Part shown: piece by piece, positions 33,931 through 45,806 of the stretch | Numbering within the stretch: the first letter of the stretch is position 1 | Layout: each line of letters begins with the position of its first letter | Notes under the pieces: model-generated | The model's input: the letters and a program-made list of their open reading frames with translations, nothing else | Databases searched by the model: none | Told to the model about the DNA's origin: nothing | Made by a program: the position numbers and the translations under genes | From: Alligator mississippiensis | Lineage: Eukaryota > Chordata > Crocodylia > Alligatoridae | Assembly: GCF_030867095.1 (NCBI RefSeq) | Contig: NC_081824.1 | Coordinates: 238,230,719 to 238,294,718, forward strand | DNA length: 64,000 bases | Direction: 5' to 3'

Positions 33931-36665
33931 AAAAATGAAAAAAGGAAATAGGTGCTGACAGAGTGAGGAGGGTGGCATTCACTCCATCTGCACCTGGAGT
34001 TTGGGGAACCCCACCAGCGGGAGGTTCACCTTCAAGAACACCAGCTACTCCACCAAACCAGGATCCAAGCAGGTGTGGTGGGGTGTCACTATTTCCCCAG
34101 CAATGCTAAACACCCTCTTGCTTGGAACACTGGTCGGTAGACAGGACAGGTGCTCACAGGCAACTGTGGCCAGATCCGGCTACATCTGGCTGCGGCTTGC
34201 CCAGTAGGCCAAGGGATCACGCAGCTGTGCCTCCACGTCCTCGGCAAGATAGGTAGTCATCAAGCTTGAGTGCTACCTGCCTGATGGTGGGGTCTAGTGC
34301 CTCTGGACCCCTCCATGGAAGCCATGCCCTTGGCCCACATTGGCAACGCCTGTGGTGGACGAGGAGACTGGCTGGTGGATGGCATGCTAGCATGAGACAG
34401 TGGATACCCCTCTTCCACGTCCCCCTGCCTCCACCAGTCTGCCCCCCTGACTCTCTTCACCAGCACCTCCATCCACTGATCCAGGCTTTGACTGTGGCAT
34501 ACATTGCTCTTCACCCTCAGGTCACAGATGGTGGCCAGCACGTGGCCTGTACTGGCCCACAAGGGATCAAGCCATTTCCTGATACCCTCCTTCAGCCACC
34601 TCACCAGTGCCTGCACGTCCAGTGACAGCAACTTGCCCCAGCCAGGAACATTGATCCCCTGGAAGCTCTCCATTTGGCTCTGAAATTCCCTCACTATGGG
34701 GATCACCTGGCTAAGGAGGGCATCGGCAGTGCTGAGGGTCTCGATGGCCTTGAGGAAGGGCTTGAGGACCACCAAGATCTGGGAGATGGTATCCCACTCA
34801 GCTCTGTGCAGGGGGCCGCGGATCCCAATTTCCCCGAGCAAGGGCATCTCACAGATGGCCTTCTGTTGCTCCACCAACCTCTTGAGCATCAGGGATGTGG
34901 AGGTACACCGAGTCTCCACATCCTGCATGATTTTGTGCTGTGGGATGTTCAACTCTGTTTGTTTGTCCCACAGCATCTTGCCCCCCTTGATGCTCTGGTG
35001 GAAGCAGCCTGCTACCTTCTTGCATTTTGAAATGCACTTGCTGGTGGTACTGGCACCATCACTGGCAGCTCTGCCCCCTTGAAGGCGTCTCTGACAATGA
35101 GGTACAACTTCTGTGCCACATAATGGATGCCAACAAAGTTGGCATCACGGACCACCTTGGCCATATTGGCCCCATTGTCGGTGACCATGAACCCGCGGGT
35201 GAGCTCGCCCGGCCCAGACAGGCACCCCTGCACCAAACAGTTCATGGCCCTCATGATCTCTTGCTGTGTGGGATTCATCCATCACCTTGGCTTGAAGGAG
35301 AGCCCACCAACGGCCTGACTGGTCACACCAGTGCCCTGTGAGGGAGACGTAGGTGTGATCTTCACCCTGGCTGCTCCAGATGTCCAAAGTGAAGTGTAAG
35401 GCCACCTGTGGACCTGCCTTGTGCAGCTTCTCCCTCAAGTACTCCCTGCATGCCTTATACAGGGAGGGTACCACTGTCCTGCTGCAGGTGGTGCATGTGG
35501 GCACTTGGTAGGATGGGGCCATGAGCTACCCGAACCCTGGCTGCTCAACTAAGGAGAAGGGTTGGCCACTGACAGCAAGCATCTGGGTGATCTCACTCGC
35601 TCTTGCAACATGCCCCATTGTTCCAGGGTGGCCTGCCTCTGCTTTGGGGGGATGGAGGCTTTGGAGCAAGATGGAGACTTCCTTTTAGGCATGCTCCCAC
35701 TGGTGCCAGGCTGAGGAGAAGCAAGGGCAAGGGGGTGGTGCCTGTGGAGATACATCAGCATCCCTGTGGTGCTCATATGTTTTGTTCCCTTGCCGCGCCT
35801 GATTTTGACTCACCAGTGCAGGCAGATAATGTATGTGGGATCAGCTGCCAGCTCAAAATGATCCCAGACCACACTACCTGCTCGGTTCTGAGGTGCAGGT
35901 GCATGTGTGGATGCTGCACTTTTCCCCCCCTCAGCAGGCAGAGGCACATCAACACGAGGACTAGACTCATCTGATCTGCTTGCCTCTGCCTCTACCTCAG
36001 CCTCCTCCAAAGTGCCTTCTGGGGAAGGAGACCCGGCTTTAGGGGAAACTTGAGAGGTATGGAGCACAAACTCAGATGATTCCCCCTCCTCACCCAGAAT
36101 TTCCCTTGCTAGGGCACTGAGATTCAGCTCCAGCTCCAGCTCTTCCTCTGTCACTGGAAGGCTCAGAGTGGGAAGTGAAATGGGGGAGAAGAAGGCTGTC
36201 ATGCTGGTGCTAGTGCTGATGCTTGTTGTCATGGTGGTGGTGAGCGGGGGTTATGGCTGGTGCTCTTGGAGGGGATGCAGTCTCAGGCGCAGGCAGTGGC
36301 ACTGACACCGCTCCCCTCTCCTTGCTGCTTGTGGAAGCCTCATCTCTGCTAGTTGGAGGAAAGAGGCTGTGTCTCATTTTGGTGGGGGTGGGAACTTACA
36401 CTTTTCCCTCTACCCCCTATTCTGCCGCTCCCTGAAGGCTTGCCACTACCTACCTTTCCACCACACTTCATGGTGTGTTTCATGTATAAAACCAAATATA
36501 ATGTCTTCCTTCCTATATAAATTCAATACTGTGTGTGGGTGCAAAGAAACTATAAATGTATAAAAACAAATATAAATGTGTCTTGCTTCCTATATAAATT
36601 CTATAATGTATGTATGTATGTATGTATATATGCTGCAAGCTTTAAATGTATAGAAATAAAATATA
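33931..36665 (-). mobile_element. hAT DNA transposon remnant with BED-finger transposase (ZBED-like)
   Basis: Reading on the - strand from about 36232: an acidic Ser-rich N-terminus, then SVVWDHFELAADPTYIICLH of a BED zinc finger, whose second cysteine is lost at a Trp-stop. GKGTKHMSTTGMLMYLHRHH supplies the finger's His residues. Next are TLDIWSSQGEDHTYVSLTGH and GFMVTDNGANMAKVV (catalytic Asp region), then DVETRCTSTSLMLKRLVEQQ, where the family normally has TRWNST. The hATC dimerisation segment near 34000-34250 includes AEDVEAQLRDPLAYWASRSQ and VPSKRVFSIAGEIVTPHH. Several stops and frameshifts (for example one after RSQM) make it dead. The 5' side continues past an inserted LTR at 36666-38542. 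A domesticated ZBED gene is unlikely because of the decay. Confidence 0.88.
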
Positions 36666-36984
36666 TGTAGCAGGCTTACTGTCTTGGAGCTTGGGTTGAG
36701 TAACCGGATTGAGGGTCTACTGTTTGATTGGTGGAACCCACCCTCCAATCCGGAGGCAGCACAAGGGAAGCAATGCCCCGCCCTTTTCCAAAGGGAGGGG
36801 GCAAGAAGCAACTGGATCTGAATCAGAACTGCACCAGTCAGGTCCAGAGAACATGGGGGGTGGAGCCCCTAAAGAGTATAAAAGGAGCGTGCTCAGCATG
36901 CTACGGAGAGATGACAAGGGACAGTGAGGAGCTCCAGAGACAGCCATCCTTGGGACCCCACTTGAGCTTTAACGATGCATGAAT

Positions 36985-37255
36985 TGGTGCATAGGGATCA
37001 GGCTCTAGGAGCCGCTCGAGGTGACTTGAATCTGCGAACCTGGCAAGCAGCTGGGCAGTCGGTGTGCAGGTCACCACATGGAGAGCTGGCCCTAGGAGCA
37101 GCTCGAGGCTACTCAGGCCCCACACGGTGTGTGGATCAGCACATGGAAAATCTGCCCTGGGAGCAGCTCGTGGCTGCTCGGGCCTCACTCGGTGCGTGGG
37201 TCAGCACATGGAGGACCCACCTGGGAGCAGCTCACTGCTTCTCAAGTTAGCCCCA
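36985..37255 (+). repeat. Tandem repeat, unit about 65 bp, three to four copies
   Basis: Units share 'cagcacatgga' and 'gggagcagctcg(a/t)ggct' followed by a 'ggtg(t/c)gtggatcag'-type run. Divergence between units is moderate. It lies inside the LTR. Confidence 0.8.
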
Positions 37256-37264
37256 GCCCTAGGC

Positions 37265-37868
37265 TGAGTCGTGCATCCAAAGATGCATCTCAAGCTGGTC
37301 CAGAGAGGTGATACTCTCCCTCTACGCGACATTGGTCATGCCACAATTGGAGTACTGCGTCCAGTTCTGGGCACCACACTTTAAGAAGGATGTGGCCTGC
37401 CTTGAGAGGGTTCAGAAGAGGGCCACCCACTTGGTTGGAGGGCAACAGGGCAGGCCCTATAAGGAGAGGCTGAGGGACCTGAACCTGTTTAGCCTCCTCA
37501 AGCGGAGGCTGAGGGGGATTTGGTGGCTGCCTACAAACTCGTTAGGGGAGATCAGCAGCAAATAAGAAGGGTCCTATTCCCTCCAGCAGCACCTGGGGTG
37601 ATGAGGAACAATGGCCAGAAGCTGCTGGAGAATAGGTTCAGGTTAGAGATTAGAAGGCACTATTTCACTGTAAAGGTGGCTAGGATCTGGAACCAACTTC
37701 CTAGCAAAGTGTTCCTCGCTCCTACCTTTGGTAAATTCAAAAAGAGGTTGGATGAACACCTGTCTGGGGTCATGTGATCCTAATGTGTGCTGGGGCCAGT
37801 GGCGGGGGGGTCAAACTAGATGATCTATTTAAGTCCCTTCTGACCCCTAACTACTATGAAACTATGAG
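37265..37868 (+). mobile_element. CR1 LINE 3' fragment nested in the LTR
   Basis: Frames 37308-37565 and 37520-37777 give CR1 ORF2 C-terminus: [26 protein letters not shown], then [17 protein letters not shown] and VARIWNQLPSKVFLAPTFGK, ending YLSGVM-like (HLSGVM). One frameshift lies near 37520. The 3' tail ends near 37868. Confidence 0.9.
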
Positions 37869-38542
37869 TCACTGGAGCCCCGCAGTGAAGCTCTGCCTTT
37901 AACTAAGTAGGGAGGGCCCTAACCAGAGTAGGGCCAGGGAAAGGGAGGACCCCCAATGTGAGACCTGGGAACCAGAGCCTATAAGGTTCAGCTGCTGTGA
38001 GAGACAGAGCCCTGGGCTGCCTAGTGCAGGGTGCCAGGCCACTGAGGAGAGCCAAAGGTGCCGCTGGAGAAGCTCTTTTGGGATCGGCCTCCAGGGATGA
38101 GCCTTGGTTGCTTCAGAGAGGAAGTGTGAGTTGTTGGGGAAGTGGGCCCCGCAGGGGAGGTGGGAACAGGATAGGAGGGTCTGCCGCCTCCACCCTCCAT
38201 TGCGGGAGGGACGTGTCCACATGCCAGGACCCTAAAGGGGAGGGGCTCCCTTGTAACCTTAACTACCTTGTTCAATATATTAATTATTATATATGTTGTA
38301 AATTATATGATTTATGTGAATTGGGTGATATTATGTGTAGTGTCATATGCTAAGCTTTATTGTAAATATTTAATGTTTTAAGTATTCATTAGAGTAATAA
38401 ACTGTATATAGTTAAGCACTCTGGCTCTGTAGAGAGGAGAGGGAACTGCTCTAGTAGCCGGCCCCTCCATCAGCACCCTGCCTGACCCCCACCACTGTCA
38501 TTGGAGGACAGGGCACACCCCCCTGGGTGTACCCGAGCTACA

Positions 38543-39010
38543 TATACATGTATTTCCCTTCCTATATAAATTAAATTCTGTAGTGTAATCCTATCCAATA
38601 TAATTATAAAATTGAAAAGAATAAATTAATGAATGTAATACTACAAAAAAAAAAAAGTGTAAGAAAGAAAAAGATATTCTGAAATCCCACTTGCTAGGCT
38701 AGCAGTAGCAAGTAAGAAATGAATGGTAACCTTTGTAGTCTGATGCTGCTGAGCTGCTGTAAAACAGCTCAGTAATTGACACCAAGGCAGAAAGCAGGCC
38801 AGTTCAAACAACGCTGCTTTTTATGCTGTTTTTCCATCCCTCCTCCAGAGCACTGGGATTGGAAGGGACCTCAGGGAAGGAGCACAGTCAGTGGCCAGCT
38901 ACACAGTCAATATGAGAGCAGTCCTTCCCCTCCCTTTGCAGTCTTGCATTTGCTGGCAATGGCTGTAGTGTAAAAAAATGTATCCACCAGTTGGCTAGCA
39001 ACAGTATAGT
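38543..39010 (-). mobile_element. Continuation of the hAT remnant beyond the LTR
   Basis: AT-rich DNA starting with the target duplicate and the 'cttcctatataaatt' motif shared with 36511 and 36588. The outer end of the hAT element was not found. An A-run lies at 38645-38656. Confidence 0.5.
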
Positions 39011-40735
39011 TGAGTAAAAAAAGTCTATCCTGTTTTAGCTTTATTGTCATTTCTCAATGGAATTGATTGCAATCTATTTATTGTGAAAAAAATAAAGATG
39101 AGGAGGAAAAAAATTCTGATTTGTACTTGCTCCTGCTTGATTTCATGGACCTGGGAGGCAGGGGGGAGTGGGTGGGGAGCGATTTGCAGCCGAGGGGGGC
39201 AGGGGGGGCGGGGAGTGAGTGCGGTTGCTTTGCAAGCTGGACACAAACAGGGCCCACATTTCAGATTGGCCTCCCCTCCAGGCACCTCAATAATATATCT
39301 GGGGATAGACATCTGATGCATATAATCTGTATATATAGATAGTCAGCCACATGTGTGTGGCTATCCATCCAGAGACAGAGTACCTCTGGATGTGCAAGTA
39401 CATCATAAAGGCCACTTAGGTGAGCAGGAAGAAAGGGAATATGTCAAGGCCTAGGCCAGCTTTTGCAATGCTTATATAATGCTTTATCTCTGCAGCATGA
39501 GCAGTCAGTAAATGGACAAAGCACCCGTCTCAAACATCACCCCCATGAGGAGCTGTCCAGACATGACCAGATACCCCATCTCCAACCTCCAGTCTCTGCT
39601 CGGCTCCTATTTTCCCATGCAAACATCTGCCTGCACACTTGAACAGACCACCCTTCCAATGCAGCAGCTGGTAAGACACCCGCAAACTCCAGTACCCTTT
39701 GTGGGTACCGATCTGAAGGCATGCACTGGCCCATATTAGTTACTGAGCATGGGATTTAGGGGGACCACAGACCACAAATGCTGGAGGCTGTGAGGGGGAG
39801 AGGAACTGCGGGGAAAGAAAAACCCCCTGGGCGTAGTACTTTTTGAAACCATGGCCTTGGCTAATTAGCAGCTCCCTGGTTAGCTGAGACCCATCTGATG
39901 AGGACATGCCAATACCTAGTGTAGAAGAAGGAGGTATTACAATTTTCCTGAATTTGGATGAAGAGAAGTTCTTTCTGAATACACTTTATTCTGGAGAGGC
40001 CAGATTACCCTGGGATGCCTTAGGAATACTGCTCCTCATCTCCCTCAACTTCTCCCCGTTCTTTGAGAAGGCTGAGAGGACAGCTATGGCAAGGGAGTCC
40101 TGAACAAAGAGATGAGCTGTCTCCAGGGGGGTAGCGGGTTGAAGCAGTTGGGGGCGGGGGGGTCTGCAAACCTATCTCTGAAAGGTACTGCATGCAGGAT
40201 TTTGTAAAGCAAATGCTGCATTGCAAAGAAAGCATTGGGGAAAAAATTCATTTTTGCATCACACCTCCCATAACAGTACAGCTGGGAGACTGTTTTGCAG
40301 GTGGTAACTCCAACCCCCTACATGGCAACCATAGCACACGCATTATAATGCATTTTAAAGACCTACTAAATTGTCTTTAAAGACTAGCTAAAGGCTAAAG
40401 GCCCTGAGTGGGGTAGTTTAGTCTTTTTTCTTACAGGACACCTCTGGCTGGACTGCACCCTACTTAACAAGTCCACCCTGCAACTCTTTCCAAATCTTTC
40501 CAGTAATGCCATGACTCAAAATCCCTCAGGCACAACATTCCCATCACTGAGGTGGGTGTCATCTCCGAAAAAAAAAATCAACCATCCCAAAGAAGACATG
40601 ACACATCTATTATATACATCTATTATATTATATACATCTATATACATCTATTATTTACATCTATTATATCTATTATATACATCTAAACACTACACATCTA
40701 TTATAAAGAAAAAACTTTACTGAACTGAGAACAAA
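39011..40735. other. Gene-free stretch with AT-rich tandem repeat
   Basis: No recognisable gene. A GC-rich run lies near 39155-39225. A degenerate tandem array of 'tattatatacatc' units lies at about 40610-40705. Confidence 0.6.
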
Positions 40736-42410
40736 AAACTGGTTGGGGCGGGGGGGGGGGGGGGGAGTTTTTACCTGTTCCTTCCTTTGGTGGGGGGGAA
40801 GGACCCCCGTTAGCCCTCCAAGAGCACTGGGGCACTGGCCGGCCCTTCTGCGCATGCGTGGTTTTAAAAGGGCCCGGCAACAGCAAAAGCCTCATTCAGG
40901 TCCCTGGCTCCAGAGCGAGACATGCAGGTGTAAGCCCACTGTGCCCCCATGAGCCTAGGGACCCCAAGAGAGACCCCAGAACCCCCAATGAGCCCCGGCC
41001 TCCCAGCAGGTAATCCGAGGCCCATGGAGGGAGGGACCTAAACAGCTGGGAGTGGGCTGAGTGGGCCGAGGAGCGTCACGCCCCGCCCCAGCTCCTACTT
41101 TGCCCAGCCTCCCCAGGGAGCTGCATGACTGGAGCCTCGTGAACAGGCTGAGCAAACAGGCACGCTCCTGGGCCTGGTGTGCAAGTTAGCTTGGGATGTT
41201 GCACAGGAGGGTGCGTGGGAGGGCCCGTGGCCTTGCCTGTGCACCCCCTAGAGTAGGAAGTCCCAGCCGCAGCCAGCCTATTAGCAGCATGCCATGGATG
41301 GGCACGCACCACATCCCGAGGGTCCCCTCGGGGTCTGCAGCCCCCCGCCTCTGGCTTCTCAGAGGCCTCCACCCAGACAGAGCCCATGGTTCTGGGCTCC
41401 AGGCAGATGCAGCCCCTAGCTCTTGGCTGTGGGGGCTGCCTGTCACTTTTTCAGACTCTGAGGCCCGGGAGCATGGCCACCTCCCCTTGTGAGGTCTGCT
41501 CCCTTTTAGGGTCTCTGGCACTCCAGCTGGAGGAGCCCCAGGCCGCAGTCAAGAGACTGCATGCTATCAGGGACTGTGAGCAGGAGACTGACTCCTACTG
41601 CCAGGTGCTTCACCTCCGGGAGGTAGGGAGTTGACCACAGTTGCCTTCCAGGACTGGGGAGGGCTCGAGGACCTCCCATGCTGTCCAGCCCAGGGGTTGG
41701 ACCTAGGTGGTCAAGGCTCCAAGGCCTGCCACACGAGGGTCCCTGCCCCGCTGGAGCTTTGCAACAGGTACAAACCTCTTGCAGGCCCAGCAGAGCCTGC
41801 TAAATTGCCAGCTCCTGCAGGCAGCACAGGCTCCACTGTAGCTACCAGCCTCACTCTCCCTAAGACAAAATGCAAAGTGTATGTCATGGGAGACTCCATC
41901 CTGAGGGGGAGTCAGGGGGCAATCTGCCACCCTGACCCCTTAGCCTGGGAAGTCTGTTGCTTCCCGGGAGCCCGAATCTGACACCTTGTGGAGAAGATCC
42001 CAGAACTCCTCCAGCCCACAGACCACTACCCTATGCTCCTTATCCATGTGGGCACAAATGACACAGCTCGGAGTGCTCCCAGCTGGGTCATGAACTGCTA
42101 CAGGGATTTGGGAGTGGGGCTTAGGGGGTTGGGGGCACAGGTGGTGTTCTCATTGATCCTCCCAGTCTCGGGCTATGGGCTGAGGAGGGAGAGGAGGATC
42201 GAGGTAGTGAAACAAAGACTGCAGCACTGGTGGCATCGTGAAGGCTTTGGCTTCCATAACCACAGTTCGCTCTTTGGAGAGAGAGGCGGTGAGCTGCTGG
42301 GAAGGGATGGCCTCCACCTCTCTCTGCTGGGGAGGAGGCTCTTCTCGGCCAGATGTTTTCCCTTCATTCTTATATAGAATAAAATCAGCCTTGAACTTGA
42401 GTTTTTAGCA
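40736..42410 (+). mobile_element. CR1 ORF1 relic (zinc-finger/coiled-coil plus SGNH esterase)
   Basis: Near 41471 the frame reads SPCEVCSLLGSLALQLEEPQ, the cysteine-containing, coiled-coil start of CR1 ORF1. In another frame, 41631-42377 encodes an SGNH-hydrolase (esterase) domain: VYVMGDSILRGSQGAICHPD (block with the nucleophile Ser), LIHVGTNDTARSAPSWVMNC (GxND block), RIEVVKQRLQHWWHREGFGF, then LLGRDGLHLSLLGRRLFSAR (DGxHL catalytic block). A TGA at 41979-41981 interrupts the frame after CCFPGARI, where CGA is expected, and one frameshift separates the two parts. An AATAAA lies just after the stop (near 42378). No ORF2 follows. The GC-rich stretch from about 40740, with a 16-G run at 40750-40765, may be the 5' UTR. 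Confidence 0.82.
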
Positions 42411-43943
42411 TAGAGGCTTGTTGACTCAACATGTTATTTTATTTGAATTACTTTAAAGATTGTACTAAATGTATACCTCACCCTATGCTATATTACATTC
42501 AAGTTTCTTTAAGATGGTTATTTTTAAAAAAAGGAAACTTTTAAAATAAAATTAAAATACAATTTAAATTTAAGAAAAATCCATTTTTTTAAGGATGATT
42601 AACCCCCCCCCCCCCCCCGCCAAAAAAAATAACCCTGCTCCAGCTACAGAATGTGGGGGCAGTCTGGCTTGTAGACTGTCTTTGTGCCACTCATCCTGCA
42701 GTAGAGGTTAACTTAATTATGTAAATGCAGCAAAACAGCTCCAACTTTTAAGATGGCCTCTTTTAAGATGGTTTTTAACTGTAAGTTCCTGCATTTTCTC
42801 TATCAGTGAAATGGGGCAAACTTCTGGGAGGTTGTAAGGGTTAATCAGTTAACACTTAAAGTGATTTAAGATCCTTAAATGGATTAGGGATGTGAAAGGT
42901 TAAAAGATTAATCATTTAACTGATAAGTGCAGTGATAACTGATTTCAGGGGTATTGGTTACAGCTGTGTTGTTCTAAGGATGTAATCAGGCAAGGTTCTT
43001 TGGGTAAATGTGGTATCTTTTCTTAGATCAGGTAAGTAGTTGGAAAACTTGGTTTTTGCAAGCTTTTGGGCACAAATACCTTTCTTCAGGCATAGGGAGA
43101 GGCTGCTGGTGTTTTGTGTGCTCTCCTGGGTGAAATAGAAGCCAATATGATGGCTGAAGACTACAAGCAGTGACCCCACCCTGAAGATTGCAGATCGCAA
43201 AGCCAGAAGATCATGTCCTACCAATCCTAGCCCGCCAATGGGACAAGGAGGATGACTGTCGCGTCTCACTCAGCGGAATCCATAGGCTTGTAAGGACAGC
43301 TGTCACTATAAAGAATAAACGCAAAGAAAAGGCTTTGGGTCTGTCCACCTGCAAGAAGGGGTTTTGCCTGTGTCCAACAAGACCTGACTCCATTTCTCGT
43401 GGTTGGTCTGGCTGGCCACCAGACTGACCCAAGCATCTTTAGAACTTGGTAACACCTTAACCTTTGCAGGACTGTCTAACTATCTCTGTGTGTGTTTGTT
43501 TCTTTTGTATAAATGAATGAATGATTGAGTATGTATGGGGATGAGTGAAGCAGATAACCTTACTGTTCTTTATTCCTTTTGTGTTTTATGTTTTATGTAC
43601 AAATGAATGCGTTATGCCTTATCCCCTGATAAGATTACCACTTGTTTTTAATTCACACTGTACACCCTGTGCGTACAACAGCCCAGCTCTAGGAATGGGA
43701 GTTTTTTGAAAGCAACAGGTTTACAAACAATATATTTCAAATTATTTCTCTTACTTCCATGAAATGAGGCATTGTTTGCTAAAAACTGCCAATAGCTAGA
43801 AGGTCACCGTCAGAATATGTATAAAACATACATTTGTGCCTACCCTACTTTAGATCTTAAAAGCTAAATAAAATCAGATCTGGAAAGAATACTATGGGAG
43901 CGTCAACCGACAAAAAAAGGCATTGCAAAAAGTGGTATCTATG
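42411..43943. other. Gene-free stretch with unclassified repeats
   Basis: A 16-C run lies at 42603-42618. The segment 42955-43110 ('cagctgtgttgttctaagg' to 'caagcttttgggcacaaata' and 'cttcttcaggc') is an interspersed repeat type also seen in part near 32520-32600 and 50150-50215. The stretch 43200-43700 is unassigned. Confidence 0.5.
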
Positions 43944-44580
43944 AGGGCTGTGTGAAGCTCCAGTTGCTGATTTGATTCAGAGGAGATTTGGCCCAATTTG
44001 CTGGCCAAATCTCCAAATCTGAATTGAATCAGGAGACTCATTAATCTCTCTGAATCAAATCAAAAGCCTCCAAATCGATTCAGAGAGAGCTGATGATTTG
44101 GTTATAGACACAGATTTATATGATTTTTCTATGTACCTACATTCTACACAGCTCATGACTGCTAAGATGGTGGGGCAGATGGAGCATCCCACAGGAGCCC
44201 GGGGTGGGATCCCGATGCTCTCAGCAGTGGACCCAGAAGTGGACCAGAAGTGCTTCTGGTCCACTTCCGGGTCTGCTGTTGAGCACACTGGGGACCCCCT
44301 CCCCCACCTCCATGCTCCTGTGGGACACTCCATCCACCCCAGCATTGCAGTATTGATGAGCTGCCGTGTACCTTGAGGTATGTAGAAAAAACATTTAAAG
44401 CTGTATCTATGTCCAAATCTCCAAATACTTCTGAATTTCTCTGAATTGATTTGGAGAGGTCCGATTCGATTTGGAGAGTTTAAAGGGTCTCCTGATTCAA
44501 TTTGGATTCAGAGATTCAGCCACCGAATTGGGCCAAATCTCTGCTGACTCAAACCAGGGACCGAAGCTTTGCACAGCCCT
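43944..44580. mobile_element. Palindromic MITE with AGGGCTGTG termini
   Basis: It begins AGGGCTGTGTGAAGCTCCAG and ends GAAGCTTTGCACAGCCCT. Long inverted arms contain 'gatttggcccaattt' and 'aattgggccaaatct'. The centre (about 44231-44272) is a near-perfect snapback of about 20 bp arms: 'gacccagaagtggaccagaa' and its complement with one mismatch. No coding capacity. The terminus resembles the element at 3627, so they are likely one superfamily. Confidence 0.78.
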
Positions 44581-44979
44581 ACAATCTCTCTACATGGTTA
44601 GTCACTGAAGTAGCTGAAGAAAGGCTTCAGAATGGTGGGTATTCATTACATTGCTTTCATTCCTGAAAGCACCACTATTCAACCTCAGAGGTGAGGTTAG
44701 CCTACATCAAGAAGCCAGTTTTGTCCATTTAGCACTTTCGACTTTAAACCAGTCCAGAATTCCACTAGGAGATCAAGTACAGATCAAGGAAAGGTATATG
44801 AGGTGCTGTGAGTACAGTGGCAGAACTACCTAGTGTGTAATCTCATAGCACTGTTTCATTGAAGCACTCTATGGATTGCCCACTATGTCTTCCACCTTCT
44901 AGGGCTGCTGCAGATCGGAGGGCAAGGGAGTTGGCAGGGAGGGGGAAAAAAATCAGGAAAACATGCCAGTATCAGATCC

Positions 44980-45256
44980 TGTCTGAAAATCATTTTATTA
45001 GTTATAAAAGTGGTTTCACACATTTTGTACAAAACAGAAGTTGGTTTCTCTCAGTTAAGAGAATCATTTAAACTTAAGATTCCAGCTAAGTGAAAACAAA
45101 ATGAGACTGGGTTCTACTGGTTCCAGAAAGGTCCCATACAGTTTGCCCAATGTCTTCCAGCTTTGGTCATGATTGTAGACCACCTTCATGGGAAACATCC
45201 TTGCATCACTGGCTCTTTGGAGGCTTGTAGTGAACTCTGCAGCGCTTGTTAAATAC
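44980..45256 (-). CDS. MIX23: MIX23/CCDC58 terminal exon (last 16 codons, stop and 3' UTR)
   Basis: On the - strand a pyrimidine-rich run ending TCCTAG (AG at 45257-45258) precedes an exon reading VFNKRCRVHYKPPKSQ and stop (coding 45206-45256). Human CCDC58/MIX23 ends in a nearly identical block (VFNERCRIHFKPPKNE from memory), also after a Lys codon at a phase-0 boundary. MIX23 is a small twin-Cys mitochondrial intermembrane-space protein. A 3' UTR of about 200 bases ends at AATAAA (- strand, 44994-44999). The preceding exons were not found anywhere in the window; on this strand they should lie to the right. CSTA and CCDC58 are convergent neighbours in human, which supports both calls. The longer frame 45064-45441 on the same strand is a different frame across the 3' UTR, exon and intron, and is not the protein. 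Confidence 0.85.
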
Positions 45257-45649
45257 CTAGGAGACGAAAAGAGCAAGTCATTCCTCCCATAAAAATCCTC
45301 CACACACAAGGTTGAGATCAGATTTGGCAACTGTTTCTCCATGCAATGTAACATTTCAGATGAAACAAAACTCAGGTTTTGGCAGTTTGCAGTCCTTAGA
45401 GATACTGTGACACTTTTCACAAGAAATAACAGAAGTTGCATTCTGCCAGGCTAAACTGATTTCAGCATTTAAATTGGTTACACTGTTTGTTACTTCCTGA
45501 GCTAGTCTGTTTTAGCAATGGCAGTATTACTCAACAGATGCCAGGTTCCACACCAGAGGTGGAAACAGCGCAGTGCAGGATGAAATTTTAACTAGATTTA
45601 TTATAGCTTGTACCTATCTGTAACTTTGGTGCAAGACTATTATACACAG

Positions 45650-45806
45650 TGGCCGTGTCTAGACAAGATGCTGACTGCATGGTAGCTCATTGCTTTCTCA
45701 TAGTAGTGTTATGTGGCATGAAGTGGCATTTAGTACTTACATATGCAACTTCTAAATGACTGCACAGTAACAACTATGCAGTCGGCATCTCGTGTACACG
45801 TAGCCA
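45650..45806. mobile_element. Palindromic MITE with TGGC termini, copy B
   Basis: The ends TGGCCGTGTCTAGACAAGAT and, inverted, TGGCTACGTGTACACGAGAT match the family at 27853-28126. It lies in the presumed last intron of MIX23. Confidence 0.7.

Larger units (their letters stand above)
36666..38542 (+). mobile_element. Solo LTR-like element nested in the hAT remnant
   Basis: Termini TGTAGC...GCTACA with the 4-bp target duplication TATA (36662-36665 and 38543-38546). The + strand shows a TATA-like element near 36879 and an AATAAA-type signal near 38396. The flanking AT-rich hAT DNA shares a 'cttcctatataaatt' motif on both sides, which supports insertion into one element. It contains a CR1 fragment and a short tandem repeat. 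It is an old LTR fossil; no internal retroviral genes are seen. Confidence 0.7.

Noticed and set aside
34260-36232. Domesticated ZBED host gene
   Set aside because: The BED finger and DDE region are interrupted by several stops and frameshifts, consistent with a dead hAT element.
37050-37255. CRISPR-like array
   Set aside because: Direct units about 65 bp long diverge along their whole length with no repeat/spacer alternation. It is a vertebrate minisatellite inside an LTR.
45064-45441. 125-codon frame on the - strand at the MIX23 exon
   Set aside because: It runs through intron, exon and 3' UTR in a frame other than the conserved VFNKRCRVHYKPPK block. A DQSWK string in it recalls the residues before MIX23's last exon, but it lies after the stop and has no splice site.
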